A stretch of 39,841 bases of DNA. Origin: JBLHOS01 sp047623825 (GTDB lineage: Bacteria; Pseudomonadota; Alphaproteobacteria; Rhodobacterales; Rhodobacteraceae). How positions within the stretch are numbered: the stretch's first letter is position 1; the number at the start of each line of letters is the position of its first letter. Both the position numbers and the translations under genes were made by a program. A model generated the notes under the pieces. It saw only the letters and a list, made by a program, of their open reading frames with translations, was not told the origin of the DNA and did no database searches. Shown here in pieces: positions 17,144 through 25,992 of this stretch. Location of the stretch: NCBI GenBank assembly GCA_047623825.1, contig JBLHOS010000017.1, positions 1 through 39,841 on the forward strand. The letters are read 5' to 3'.

Positions 17144-18436
17144 TCAATCAACAAAGGGATCGGTTACCAGGATCGTATCTTCTCGCTCTGGTGACGTAGA
17201 TAATAGTGCGACCGGGCATTGGATCAATTCCTCGATACGCCGCACGTATTTTATGGCCTCACCCGGCAGTTCGGCCCAGCTGCGCGCACCTGCGGTGCTT
17301 TCGGTCCAGCCTTTGATCGTCTCATAAATCGGCTTTACACGGGCCTGTAAATCCGCGGCCGTTGGAAGGTAGTCCAACCGCTCTCCATCCAGTTCATAGG
17401 CGACACAGATCTTCAGCTCTTCGAACCCGTCCAGCACGTCCAATTTGGTCAGCGCGATGCCAGACATGCCAGAAGTGACACAGGTTTGGCGAACCAATAC
17501 CGCATCAAACCAGCCACAGCGCCGCTTACGCCCAGTAACGGTGCCAAATTCATGGCCCCGTTCGCCCAGACGTTGGCCAACCTCATCGTGCAATTCCGCA
17601 GGGAACGGCCCCTCACCAACACGGGTTGTGTAAGCCTTAACGATGCCCAGCACGAAATCGATAGCGTTTGGCCCCAGGCCAACGCCCGTCGCTGCCTGTC
17701 CGGCAATCACGTTCGACGAGGTTACAAATGGATAAGTCCCGAAATCAATATCGAGCAAGGCGCCCTGCGCGCCCTCAAACAAAATCCGTTTTCCAGCCCG
17801 GCGCTGATCGTTCAGCACTTTCCAGACCGGTTTGGCATAGGGAAGAACGTCGCCTGCAATTTCACGCAGTCCAACCAGCAGCGCTTCGCGGTCCACAGGC
17901 TCCATACCCAAACCGCGGCGCAGCGCATCGTGATGCACCAAGGCGCGGTCCACGCGCAATTGTAATGTCGCCTCATCTGCCAGATCTGCCACCCGGACCG
18001 ACCGCCTGCCAACCTTGTCCTCATAGGCGGGGCCGATCCCACGGCCGGTGGTGCCTATCTTGGCTACTGAATTCTGGTTTTCGCGCGCGCGGTCCAGCTC
18101 GCCGTGGATCGGCAGGATCAGCGGTGTGTTTTCGGCGATCATCAGATTGTCAGGTGAGATTTCAACGCCCTGACTGCGCAGCAGATCAATCTCTTTGATC
18201 AGATGCCACGGGTCCAGAACCACGCCGTTGCCGATAACCGACAGCTTGCCACCGCGCACAATGCCCGAAGGCAGCAGCGACAGCTTGTAGACTTTGCCAT
18301 CAATAACAAGCGTATGCCCGGCGTTGTGTCCGCCTTGGAACCGCGCGATCACGTCGGCGCGTTCACTGAGCCAGTCGACAATCTTGCCTTTGCCTTCATC
18401 GCCCCATTGGGCGCCTACCACTACGACATTGGCCAT
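17144..18436 (-). CDS. purA: adenylosuccinate synthetase
   Basis: GTP-dependent conversion of IMP and aspartate to adenylosuccinate, the first committed step to AMP. The start at 18436 gives MANVVVVGAQWGDEGKGKI with GGAGGA upstream; a longer open frame to 18502 is not supported. Motifs include the P-loop GDEGKGK, GGHNAGHT, TTGRGIGPAYEDK, and GTYPFVTSSNVIAG, with the GTP-binding LTKLDVLDG near the C-terminus. The 430-residue length is standard. It is divergent from secG with a 216-base gap that should hold both promoters. Confidence 0.97.
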   Translation of the reverse strand: MANVVVVGAQWGDEGKGKIVDWLSERADVIARFQGGHNAGHTLVIDGKVYKLSLLPSGIVRGGKLSVIGNGVVLDPWHLIKEIDLLRSQGVEISPDNLMIAENTPLILPIHGELDRARENQNSVAKIGTTGRGIGPAYEDKVGRRSVRVADLADEATLQLRVDRALVHHDALRRGLGMEPVDREALLVGLREIAGDVLPYAKPVWKVLNDQRRAGKRILFEGAQGALLDIDFGTYPFVTSSNVIAGQAATGVGLGPNAIDFVLGIVKAYTTRVGEGPFPAELHDEVGQRLGERGHEFGTVTGRKRRCGWFDAVLVRQTCVTSGMSGIALTKLDVLDGFEELKICVAYELDGERLDYLPTAADLQARVKPIYETIKGWTESTAGARSWAELPGEAIKYVRRIEELIQCPVALLSTSPEREDTILVTDPFVD

Positions 18437-18652
18437 CGACCGTGATCCTCCTTTAGCTGAACAGCGCTTTGTATAACGGGGGGGATCGGGAGGTGAAACC
18501 AATTAATTGGTCCTTGCGCAATTGACGTCTCCGCCCACCCGCCGCGCAATCGCGTTGTCATAGCGACCAGTAACCGTCGGTAGGGCTTGCGGCGGCACAG
18601 CACTTTGCCTAAGTAGGCCGCAATCAAAATAGCCAGGCAGTGTGACCCGAAA

Positions 18653-19012
18653 ATGGAAAATGTAGTCCTCGTCATCCATCTGATCTTAGCACTCTGCCTA
18701 ATTGGCGTTGTTTTGTTACAACGATCTGAAGGGGGCGGTCTTGGGATCGGTGGCGGCGGTGGCGCCATGAGCGGTCGCAGCGGCACCTCGGCTGTTGGCA
18801 AATTAACCTGGTTTTTTGCTGTCGCGTTTCTGACCACGTCCATTGCGTTGACAGTTATCGCCGCGCAAAATGCGGCAGGCGGCTCAGTTCTGGACAGCGA
18901 CGGCGCGTTGCTACCATCCGTCATAACAGACGCTCCGGTACCACCGACACTTGATGGGCTGTTGCCTCCATCTGCGGGCGACGCACCAGCACTGCCGCCC
19001 CGCGCGGACTGA
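18653..19012 (+). CDS. secG: preprotein translocase subunit SecG
   Basis: Small accessory subunit of the SecYEG channel in the cytoplasmic membrane. Two spans (VVLVIHLILALCLIGVVLL and WFFAVAFLTTSIALTVIAA) flank a glycine-rich cytoplasmic loop with LLQRSEGGGLGIGGGGG, the SecG signature. The C-terminal 45 residues are Pro/Ala/Asp-rich and variable in the family. Ribosome site is weak (gacccgaaa before ATG). It is followed by pyrG, 166 bases away, an order common in alphaproteobacteria. Confidence 0.93.
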   Translation: MENVVLVIHLILALCLIGVVLLQRSEGGGLGIGGGGGAMSGRSGTSAVGKLTWFFAVAFLTTSIALTVIAAQNAAGGSVLDSDGALLPSVITDAPVPPTLDGLLPPSAGDAPALPPRAD

Positions 19013-19178
19013 CGACACCCCTAAAATCTGGGGTTTGAGACGTGACTGATCACATCATCTAGCGGTTAGCTTGCTCTTTGTGGGCGAATCCTGTTATTCT
19101 CAAATCCCGTGGTAGACGACATGGGCAGCCCGCGATTCCTTTGCGGCGATCTGCCCCTCACGGGAGACTTTTCACCAG

Positions 19179-20822
19179 ATGGCGCGTTTTATTTTTATTA
19201 CTGGTGGCGTTGTGTCGTCCCTTGGCAAAGGCCTTGCATCTGCAGCCTTAGGCGCATTGCTTCAAGCGCGCGGTTACTCTGTCAGGTTGCGCAAACTTGA
19301 CCCATATCTAAACGTCGACCCCGGCACGATGTCACCGTTTGAGCATGGCGAAGTTTTTGTCACCGATGATGGCGCTGAGACAGATCTAGATCTGGGTCAT
19401 TACGAACGCTTTACCGGTGTGGCTGCGCGTAAAACCGATTCTATCAGCTCTGGCCGGATTTATTCCAACGTGTTGGAGCGTGAACGGCGCGGCGACTATC
19501 TGGGCAAGACTATTCAGGTCATTCCGCACGTTACCGACGAGATCAAGAATTTTATCTCAATTGGTGAGAATGAAGTCGACTTCATGCTGTGTGAAATCGG
19601 CGGCACCGTCGGCGATATTGAGGGGTTGCCGTTCTTTGAGGCAATCCGCCAGTTCGGCCAAGACAAACCACGCGGCCAATGTGTGTTCATGCATCTAACG
19701 CTTTTGCCCTACTTGAAGGCGAGTGGGGAGCTGAAGACCAAACCGACCCAGCACAGCGTTAAAGAACTTCGCTCAATCGGTCTGGCACCTGATATTTTAG
19801 TTTGCCGGTCAGAGGGGCCGATCCCAGTCAAGGAACGCGAAAAGTTGGCGCTTTTCTGCAACGTTCGCCCCGAAAGCGTGATTGCTGCTCAAGACCTGAA
19901 ATCAATTTATGAGGCACCGCTTGCCTATCACCGTGAGGGACTTGATCAGGCTGTTCTGGACGCCTTTCAGATCAGCCCGGCCCCCAAACCCGACCTGCGT
20001 CGTTGGGAAGATGTGGCCGACCGGGTCTATAACCCCGAAGGCGAAGTGCGCATTGCGATCGTCGGCAAATACACCCAGCTGGAAGACGCCTATAAATCGA
20101 TCGCTGAGGCCCTGACCCATGGTGGCATGGCCAACCGCGTGAAGGTCAAAGCCGAATGGATCGACGCTGAGATTTTTGAGCGCGAGGATGCCGCCCCGCA
20201 TTTGGAACAGTTCCACGCCATTCTGGTTCCCGGCGGTTTTGGCGAACGCGGTACTGAGGGTAAGATCAAGGCGGCCGAATTCGCCCGGACCCGCAAGGTC
20301 CCCTATCTGGGGATCTGTCTGGGCATGCAAATGGCCGTAATCGAAGCGGCACGCCATTTAGCTGATATGAGTGATGCGGGGTCCGAAGAATTTGACCATG
20401 AGGCCGGTAAAAAACGTTTTACGCCCGTGGTTTATCACCTGAAAGAGTGGGTGCAGGGCAATCATAAGATTGAGCGAAAGCTTGGCGATAACAAAGGTGG
20501 CACGATGCGCCTTGGTTCCTATAATGCCACTCTTGCCAAAGGGTCCCACGTGGCCAAGATTTATGGTGGCACTACCATCGAGGAACGTCATCGCCACCGC
20601 TATGAAGTAGATATTAAATACCGCGATGCACTGGAAAAGCACGGCTTGATCTTCTCAGGGATGTCCCCTGATGGACGCCTTCCTGAGATTGTCGAGGTCA
20701 AGGATCATCCATGGTTCATCGGTGTTCAGTTCCACCCAGAGCTGAAATCAAAGCCGTTTGATCCGCACCCGCTGTTCAAGGACTTTGTCCGTGCCGCCAA
20801 GGAAAACTCCAGACTGGTCTGA
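19179..20822 (+). CDS. pyrG: CTP synthase
   Basis: Makes CTP from UTP, ATP and glutamine. The N-terminal synthetase domain shows FITGGVVSSLGKGLASA, RKLDPYLNVDPGTMSP and GEVFVTDDGAETDLDLGHYERF; the C-terminal glutamine amidotransferase domain has the oxyanion strand PGGFGERG, the nucleophile Cys in LGICLGMQ and the His-Glu pair in VQFHPELKSKP. The 547-residue length is usual. GGGAGA lies 12 bases before the ATG. Immediately downstream is a decayed PhzF-family gene. Confidence 0.97.
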   Translation: MARFIFITGGVVSSLGKGLASAALGALLQARGYSVRLRKLDPYLNVDPGTMSPFEHGEVFVTDDGAETDLDLGHYERFTGVAARKTDSISSGRIYSNVLERERRGDYLGKTIQVIPHVTDEIKNFISIGENEVDFMLCEIGGTVGDIEGLPFFEAIRQFGQDKPRGQCVFMHLTLLPYLKASGELKTKPTQHSVKELRSIGLAPDILVCRSEGPIPVKEREKLALFCNVRPESVIAAQDLKSIYEAPLAYHREGLDQAVLDAFQISPAPKPDLRRWEDVADRVYNPEGEVRIAIVGKYTQLEDAYKSIAEALTHGGMANRVKVKAEWIDAEIFEREDAAPHLEQFHAILVPGGFGERGTEGKIKAAEFARTRKVPYLGICLGMQMAVIEAARHLADMSDAGSEEFDHEAGKKRFTPVVYHLKEWVQGNHKIERKLGDNKGGTMRLGSYNATLAKGSHVAKIYGGTTIEERHRHRYEVDIKYRDALEKHGLIFSGMSPDGRLPEIVEVKDHPWFIGVQFHPELKSKPFDPHPLFKDFVRAAKENSRLV

Positions 20823-20842
20823 CACGTCCGTTCTACACATAA

Positions 20843-21204
20843 GATGTGTCCATCGACAGGCCGTTTGCCGGCAACCCTCTGGCTATCCTAGAGGCGGCAG
20901 ACGGCCTCAACACCGATCAGACCCAGCCCCGTGCGCTGAGATTAAATCTATCTGCGACGATCTTTGTTCATACCCCGGCCGGATCCTTCCGCTGGATCTG
21001 TCACTGTAATTCTGGTCGTACATTTTCTTGCATCAGGCCTGCTGATGAATGGCAAACCCGATCTGCACCTGTGCCAAAGCATAGAGATGGCGCGTAAATC
21101 TGATCCTCTGGGCTTGGCCACCGATGTGGCAGTTGTTCAGATCACCACTATGCGCATCGCAGACACCAGTGTTGCCATTTCATCCGGGATGATCACGCCT
21201 TTTG
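20843..21204 (+). pseudogene. remnant of a PhzF-family (phenazine biosynthesis-like isomerase) gene
   Basis: The frame from 20843 reads DVSIDRPFAGNPLAILEAAD then LNLSATIFVHTPA, which is the PhzF N-terminus (DVFxDRPFxGNPLAV...NLSETxFV). The match is then lost. About 100 bases later, in another frame, LHLCQSIEMARKSDPLGL and ITTMRIADTSVAISSGMI fit the family C-terminus (QGxEMGRPS...V.I.G.AVPV..G). The total is about 360 bases against about 840 for an intact gene, so a central piece is deleted and the frame is shifted; no start codon is visible, and the catalytic Glu of the LSE motif is Ala. The assignment is by pattern memory and should be treated as probable. Confidence 0.68.
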
Positions 21205-21315
21205 ATGAGTGCCTATGCCGATTTGTCGATGCGTCGGCTGGTGTCGCACTCGATAATGGGGAGCAGCAGGTCGTTTTGCCCTTTCAACTGCAAAATCCAG
21301 CAATATATTGTACAT

Positions 21316-21756
21316 ATGTTTGCTGACCTATTAAAACGACTTATAGCACCCGAACCGGCGGACCTGCCGGAGCCGGATGCCCGCCTCGCCCTTAGTGCAT
21401 TGTTGGTCCGTGTGGCCCGCTCTGATGGTGATTATGCAGTGCCTGAAATGGACCGGATCGACCGCTTGATCATGCAGCGCTACGAACTTGGCCCGATTGA
21501 GGCAACCACCCTGCGGCGAAATGCTGAAACCCTTGAGGGGGAGGCCCCTGATACCGTGCGCTTCACCCGTGCGATCAAGGATGCAGTTCCTTACGAGGAA
21601 CGCGCTGGCGTGATAGAGGCGCTTTGGTCCGTGGTCTTGGCTGACGGTGTGCGCGACCATGAAGAGGATGCGCAGATGCGTCTTCTGGCCGATCTACTGG
21701 GCGTGAATGACCGCGACAGTGCGCATGCCCGCCACCGGGTAGAGGAAAAAGACTGA
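21316..21756 (+). CDS. TerB-family (tellurite resistance B-like) protein
   Basis: A 146-residue all-helical, acidic protein. The start at 21316 (MFADLLKRLIAPEPADLPE) is preferred over the open frame upstream, which overlaps the PhzF remnant. The TerB features are repeated helices with acidic metal-binding type motifs: ALLVRVARSDGDYAVPEMDRI and LWSVVLADGVRDHEEDAQMR, each with a D-G-x-x-x-x-E/D loop. TerB domains occur alone near many genes and are linked to membrane stress or metal response; a specific role is not shown here. It is 10 bases upstream of the PhnD-like gene and likely co-transcribed. Confidence 0.85.
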   Translation: MFADLLKRLIAPEPADLPEPDARLALSALLVRVARSDGDYAVPEMDRIDRLIMQRYELGPIEATTLRRNAETLEGEAPDTVRFTRAIKDAVPYEERAGVIEALWSVVLADGVRDHEEDAQMRLLADLLGVNDRDSAHARHRVEEKD

Positions 21757-21766
21757 CCATCGCATC

Positions 21767-22516
21767 ATGATTGCCGCCCTTCCCATGTATGACCGAATTG
21801 AGCTGCGCGAGGCGACGGATGCATTTTGGGCTTTGATACGACACTCACTGTTAGACCAACAGATTGACGCGCCTACATCCTTGACGCGGGATGTAGATCC
21901 TTGGTCGATCTGGACCGATCCCAGACTTATTTTTGCACAGACTTGTGGCCTACCATACCGCGCACGATTGCACGGCAAAGTCACTTTGTTGGGCACGCCC
22001 GACTATGGGTTGCCCGGCTGCCCAGCTGGTTACTACAACAGCGTTCTGGTCGTGAATGCCCACGCGCCTGAGCGTCCGATTGCTGAGGTTTTACGCGGTC
22101 GGCTTGCAATAAACGAGGGGTTGAGCCAGTCGGGCTGGGCCGCGATCCATGCCTTTGCCGCCGATCTTGGTATTGCGCTGACACCAGCCCTGAAAACAGG
22201 GGCACACGTTCTGTCGGCCCGCGCTGTCGCCCAAGGGCAAGCCGATCTTGCCGCGATCGACGCGCTTAGCTGGCACTACATCCAGCGGTTTGATCCAATG
22301 ATCGCCGAAAACCTACGTGAGGTTGCGCGCACCAACCCCACACCGGCCCTGCCCTACATCACCGCAAAATCAATTGATCGGGCCGCAATATTGCAGGCCC
22401 TAAACCTCGCGATTACAAAACTTGCACCAAGATACCGCGATGATCTACAGCTCAACGCCGCGATTGCGATCCCTGCCGAAGCCTATCTAGCGATCCCCAA
22501 TCCGCCCAAGGTCTAA
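21767..22516 (+). CDS. PhnD-like (phosphonate-type) substrate-binding protein without signal peptide
   Basis: The 249-residue product begins MIAALPMYDRIELREATDAF, without a signal peptide. The centre (FAQTCGLPYRARLHGKVTLLGTPDY then CPAGYYNSVLVVNA) has the look of the periplasmic binding fold of the PhnD/SsuA-like family (PF12974 type), where the ligand sits between two lobes. Lacking an export signal, it may bind its ligand in the cytoplasm or have another role. No phosphonate transporter or lyase genes are nearby. The next gene begins after about 120 bases. Confidence 0.72.
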   Translation: MIAALPMYDRIELREATDAFWALIRHSLLDQQIDAPTSLTRDVDPWSIWTDPRLIFAQTCGLPYRARLHGKVTLLGTPDYGLPGCPAGYYNSVLVVNAHAPERPIAEVLRGRLAINEGLSQSGWAAIHAFAADLGIALTPALKTGAHVLSARAVAQGQADLAAIDALSWHYIQRFDPMIAENLREVARTNPTPALPYITAKSIDRAAILQALNLAITKLAPRYRDDLQLNAAIAIPAEAYLAIPNPPKV

Positions 22517-22635
22517 GCATTGGCCCATTAATTTGGCTGGTATTGAGGGCTTCCCTGATTGAAATGGACATTTGCGCGTTGCAATCGCCCCACTTTTGGG
22601 CACAAGTCGGCGGGTTCCTAATAAAGCGGCCAGTC

Positions 22636-23415
22636 GTGACCAACCCAAGACCCCCTGTTATCGAAATGACCGGCCTGCACAAAAGCTATGGTGCGCTTGA
22701 CGTCCTGCGGGGTGTTGATCTGCGGGCAAATGCGGGCGATGTGGTCTCGCTCATAGGCTCCTCTGGTTCCGGAAAATCGACACTTCTGCGCTGTGCAAAT
22801 CTGTTGGAGGACAGCCAACGAGGCGAGATATTATTTGAGGGAGAGGCCGTGCACTGGCGCGGCACCGGCATTCATCGCCATCCCGCTGATCCCAAGCAAG
22901 TGCTGCGGATCCGCACGAACCTGTCGATGGTGTTTCAGCAGTTCAATCTATGGGCACATATGTCGGTCTTGCAAAACGTGATGGAGGCGCCCGTTACCGT
23001 GCTGGGCGAAGATCCGGGCGCGGTTGAAGAACGCGCCCGCGACCTGTTGGACAAAGTCGGCATTGTTGAAAAATGCGATGCCTATCCGGCGCAACTTTCA
23101 GGTGGCCAGCAACAGCGCGCAGCGATCGCGCGTGCCTTGGCGATGAACCCGCGCGCCTTGTTATTTGATGAGCCAACTTCCGCGCTTGACCCAGAGCTTG
23201 AGCAGGAGGTCGTAAAAGTCATCAAAGCCTTAGCCGCCGAAGGGCGGACCATGCTTTTGGTCACACATGATATGCGGTTGGCCCGCGATCTGTCTGACCA
23301 TGTCGTGTTCTTGCATCAAGGCAAGATCGAAGAAGAGGGGCCACCAGATCAGCTGTTTGGCGCGCCTAAAACTGACCGACTGCGTCAATTTCTCAGCGCA
23401 TCAGCGCCAGATTGA
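22636..23415 (+). CDS. polar amino-acid type ABC transporter, ATP-binding protein
   Basis: ATPase of a HisP/GlnQ-type importer. Walker A is GSSGSGKST, the Q-loop is FQQFNLWAHMSV, the signature LSGGQQQRAAIARAL, Walker B ALLFDEPTSALDPE and the switch His LVTHDM. The GTG at 22636 is proposed, giving 259 residues as for HisP (257) and the usual opening VIEMTGLHKSYGALDVL; the frame is open back to a TTG at 22543 and an ATG at 22564, so the start is uncertain. It is the first gene of the importer and metabolic operon that follows. Confidence 0.93.
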   Translation: MTNPRPPVIEMTGLHKSYGALDVLRGVDLRANAGDVVSLIGSSGSGKSTLLRCANLLEDSQRGEILFEGEAVHWRGTGIHRHPADPKQVLRIRTNLSMVFQQFNLWAHMSVLQNVMEAPVTVLGEDPGAVEERARDLLDKVGIVEKCDAYPAQLSGGQQQRAAIARALAMNPRALLFDEPTSALDPELEQEVVKVIKALAAEGRTMLLVTHDMRLARDLSDHVVFLHQGKIEEEGPPDQLFGAPKTDRLRQFLSASAPD

Positions 23416-23445
23416 CACAACCACTTTTCACCTGGGAGTATCACA

Positions 23446-24174
23446 TTGAAAAAACTTATCTTATCCTCCGCCATCCTAGCGATGACTGCTGGCGTTGCCC
23501 TAGCCGATAGCCATTCTGTTGTCCGTATGGGCACTGAAGGCGCCTACCCTCCATACAACTTCATCAACGACAGCGGCGAAGTTGACGGGTTTGAACGCGT
23601 TCTTGGCGATGAGCTGTGCGCACGCGCCGGACTGACCTGTGTCTGGGTCACCAACGAATGGGACAGCATCATCCCGAACCTGACATCCGGCAACTACGAC
23701 ACAATCATGGCTGGCATGTCGATCACAGATGAACGCGACGAAGTCATCGATTTCACGCAAAACTACATCCCACCAGCGGATTCTGCATTCGTCGCACTTT
23801 CTGATGATGCAGATCTGGAAGGCGGCGTGATCGCAGCCCAGACCAACACTATTCAGGCAGGTTATATCGCACAAACCGGCGCCATACTGCTGGAGTTTGC
23901 GACACCCGATGAAACCGTTGCAGCCGTTCGCAATGGCGAAGCGGACGCCGTCTTTGCAGACAAAGATTTCCTTGCACCGATCCAGAACGAAGATCCAGAT
24001 CTGATGTTTGTCGGCGACGACGTTCAATTGGGCGGCGGCCTTGGCATGGGTATCCGTGAAACCGATACTGAGCTGCGTGACGCATTCGATGCGGCGATCA
24101 CTTCGATGAAAGAAGACGGCACCTTGAATGCGCTGATCATCGAATGGTTCGGCGAAGAAGCGGCCACTTACTAA
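23446..24174 (+). CDS. periplasmic amino-acid/polyamine-type binding protein of the ABC importer
   Basis: The start is a TTG at 23446 with GGGAG upstream, giving MKKLILSSAILAMTAGVALA, a clear Sec signal peptide cleaved before DSHS. The mature 222 residues are a type II binding fold of the HisJ/ArgT (SBP_bac_3) family: VRMGTEGAYPPYNFIN, DGFERVLGDELCARAG, SIIPNLTSGNYDTIMAGMSIT and RDEVIDFTQNY. HisJ normally has a D at 'GF.xDLA', here GFERVLGDEL, so the ligand may differ. It precedes two permease genes; a hairpin lies just after the stop. Confidence 0.94.
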   Translation: MKKLILSSAILAMTAGVALADSHSVVRMGTEGAYPPYNFINDSGEVDGFERVLGDELCARAGLTCVWVTNEWDSIIPNLTSGNYDTIMAGMSITDERDEVIDFTQNYIPPADSAFVALSDDADLEGGVIAAQTNTIQAGYIAQTGAILLEFATPDETVAAVRNGEADAVFADKDFLAPIQNEDPDLMFVGDDVQLGGGLGMGIRETDTELRDAFDAAITSMKEDGTLNALIIEWFGEEAATY

Positions 24175-24184
24175 GACATTTCTT

Positions 24185-24214
24185 ACACCGCGCCTGAGAA
24201 ATCGGGCGCGGTGT
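24185..24214 (+). other. stable hairpin between the binding-protein and permease genes
   Basis: Perfect 10-base arms acaccgcgcc and ggcgcggtgt enclose a 10-base loop, 11 bases after the binding-protein stop. No T-run follows, so it is more likely an mRNA 3-prime stabilising stem or a partial attenuator, the usual way for a binding protein to be made in excess over its permeases, than a full terminator. Confidence 0.65.
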
Positions 24215-24274
24215 TCGTGCCTGCGCGCGGATCCACCCCGAGCTCGCATGTGATCTACAAAGGCCCCACACCCC

Positions 24275-25156
24275 ATGTTCAGCTTCTGCTCTGATCCAGA
24301 TAGTCTTGCGAACCTTCGTTGGTTTAGCTGCTATTTGACCAATGGAGTGCATTTGCGATTTTACTCCAGTTTTTTCACCGTTTTGCTGTTGTTGGCGATC
24401 ACGGCACCCATCGCTTTGGCGTTCGGGTTTATTGGCGCTACGGCCACACGCTCACACATTGCACCTATTCGCTGGACCGGAAAAATCTACACCGCGATGG
24501 TGCGCGGCGTCCCGGACATCGCGTTTTTTCTGTTTTTCGTCATTGCCTTGGACCAAGGCTTGGAATGGGTTTGGCATCAGGTGCAATGCCCTGAATGGAT
24601 ACCCCCGATCCGTCAGGGCGCGAACTTCATTGTCTGCGCAGACGCAAAAATTCCGCAAAACAACTCTCCGCAATGGATGCATGAGGCCTATAATTTCGCA
24701 ATCGCGATCTTCACTTTTGCCATCGTCTTTGGGGCGTTCGCGGCCAACGTTCTTTTTGGTGCCATGCGCGCGGTTCCACGCTCCCAACAAGAGACAGCCG
24801 AGGCATATGGTATGACCCGGCGTCAAACATTCTGGCGGATTGTTGTGCCGCAAATGTGGATTTTTGCGTTGCCCGGCCTGTCGAACCTTTGGATGATCCT
24901 GATCAAAGCGACGCCGCTGTTATTCCTGCTGGGCGTCGAAGATATCGTTTATTGGGCTCGTGAGCTTGGCGGCTCTCGCACCTCCACCTACACCTATCCG
25001 CATCCTGATTGGCGACTTTGGTATTTTATGGGTTTGCTAGTGTTCTACCTGTCTATGACGCGTATAAGTGAGGTCGTTTTGAACCGGCTGACCATTCGAC
25101 TGTCTCGCGGTCAGGCCACCATGGCCGGCGAAGCACAGCGAAAGGCCACAGCATGA
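24275..25156 (+). CDS. ABC importer permease (HisQ-type) with long periplasmic loop
   Basis: Inner-membrane permease. Spans include FTVLLLLAITAPIALAFGFI, IAFFLFFVIALDQGL and FAIAIFTFAIVFGAFAANVL. The cytoplasmic EAA loop is AMRAVPRSQQETAEAYGMTRRQ. Its 293 residues exceed HisQ (about 228), mainly through a loop of about 50 residues with two cysteines (QVQCPEWIPPIRQGANFIVCAD) and a C-terminal tail. The last bases overlap the next permease start (ATGA), so the two are coupled. Confidence 0.92.
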   Translation: MFSFCSDPDSLANLRWFSCYLTNGVHLRFYSSFFTVLLLLAITAPIALAFGFIGATATRSHIAPIRWTGKIYTAMVRGVPDIAFFLFFVIALDQGLEWVWHQVQCPEWIPPIRQGANFIVCADAKIPQNNSPQWMHEAYNFAIAIFTFAIVFGAFAANVLFGAMRAVPRSQQETAEAYGMTRRQTFWRIVVPQMWIFALPGLSNLWMILIKATPLLFLLGVEDIVYWARELGGSRTSTYTYPHPDWRLWYFMGLLVFYLSMTRISEVVLNRLTIRLSRGQATMAGEAQRKATA

Positions 25157-25992
25157 GCTGTTGGCAAACTATTCAGGACTACGGCCTGCGCTCACTTGGC
25201 TACGGTGAGAGATTACTGCCACGCGCTGACATCACATTATGTGAACAGGTGACATTGATCGGCTCCGGCATGATCTGGAACATTTATTTTGGCTTGCTGG
25301 CCCTGATCACCGGTTTCTTTTTCGCCGTGGCATTGGCTGTAGCGAAAAATGCAGATACCCGCTGGCTGCGCAAACCAGCGGAATGGTTTATCTTTTTGCT
25401 GCGCGGCTCACCCCTTTTTATCCAGTTTTTCCTAGCATATGAGCTGTTCGTGATGCTGCCCCGGCTGGGGATCGACATCAATCTGGGCTTCGCCGAAATT
25501 ACCGCTGAAACGCGCTGGTTGGCGCGCGCATGGCTGGGGGCGCTGATTGTGCTGTTTCTCAACACGTCCGCCTATTCAGCTGAGATTTTTTATGGGGCGC
25601 TGCGCAATGTCCCAAAGGGTGATCTAGAGGCCGCAGACGCCTATGGCATGACCGGTTGGAAACGCTTTCGCCGAGTGGTTTATCCAACAATGCTGCGCCT
25701 CGCGTGGCCATCTTATACCAATGAGGCGATTTTCCTATTCCACGCTACAACACTAGTCTATTTCTCAGGCTTTCCAGCGTTTCAGCAAAAGGGTGACGCG
25801 CTTTATTATGCACAATATTTTGCCGACCGAACGTTCAACCCGTTTGTGCCTTACCCGATCGTGGCGCTTTATTTCGTGCTGGTGACTTTGTGCATCATCT
25901 CGGTGTTCGGCCTGATCAACCGGCGGCTGAACCGTCACTTGCCCCAAGAAGCCCACCCAAAGTTGAAGCTTCGGCCACAGTTAATCCGATGA
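25153..25992 (+). CDS. ABC importer permease (HisM-type)
   Basis: Second membrane subunit of the importer, 279 residues. Spans are seen around IYFGLLALITGFFFAVALAV, WFIFLLRGSPLFIQFFLAY and PIVALYFVLVTLCIISVFGL; the EAA loop is ALRNVPKGDLEAADAYGMTGWK. The start ATG overlaps the first permease stop and its own stop overlaps the start of the glutamine-synthetase-like gene (ATGA in both cases), so permeases and ligase are one tightly coupled unit. Confidence 0.93.
   Translation: MSCWQTIQDYGLRSLGYGERLLPRADITLCEQVTLIGSGMIWNIYFGLLALITGFFFAVALAVAKNADTRWLRKPAEWFIFLLRGSPLFIQFFLAYELFVMLPRLGIDINLGFAEITAETRWLARAWLGALIVLFLNTSAYSAEIFYGALRNVPKGDLEAADAYGMTGWKRFRRVVYPTMLRLAWPSYTNEAIFLFHATTLVYFSGFPAFQQKGDALYYAQYFADRTFNPFVPYPIVALYFVLVTLCIISVFGLINRRLNRHLPQEAHPKLKLRPQLIR

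Noticed and set aside
19013..19178. A tRNA gene between secG and pyrG, as in the secG-leuU arrangement of E. coli
   Set aside because: The stretch ctcaaatcccgtgg has some likeness to a T-arm, but no acceptor stem or CCA end can be built.
20835..20849. Hairpin acacat-aag-atgtgt after pyrG as a terminator
   Set aside because: The stem is short and no T-run follows; its right arm overlaps the PhzF remnant.
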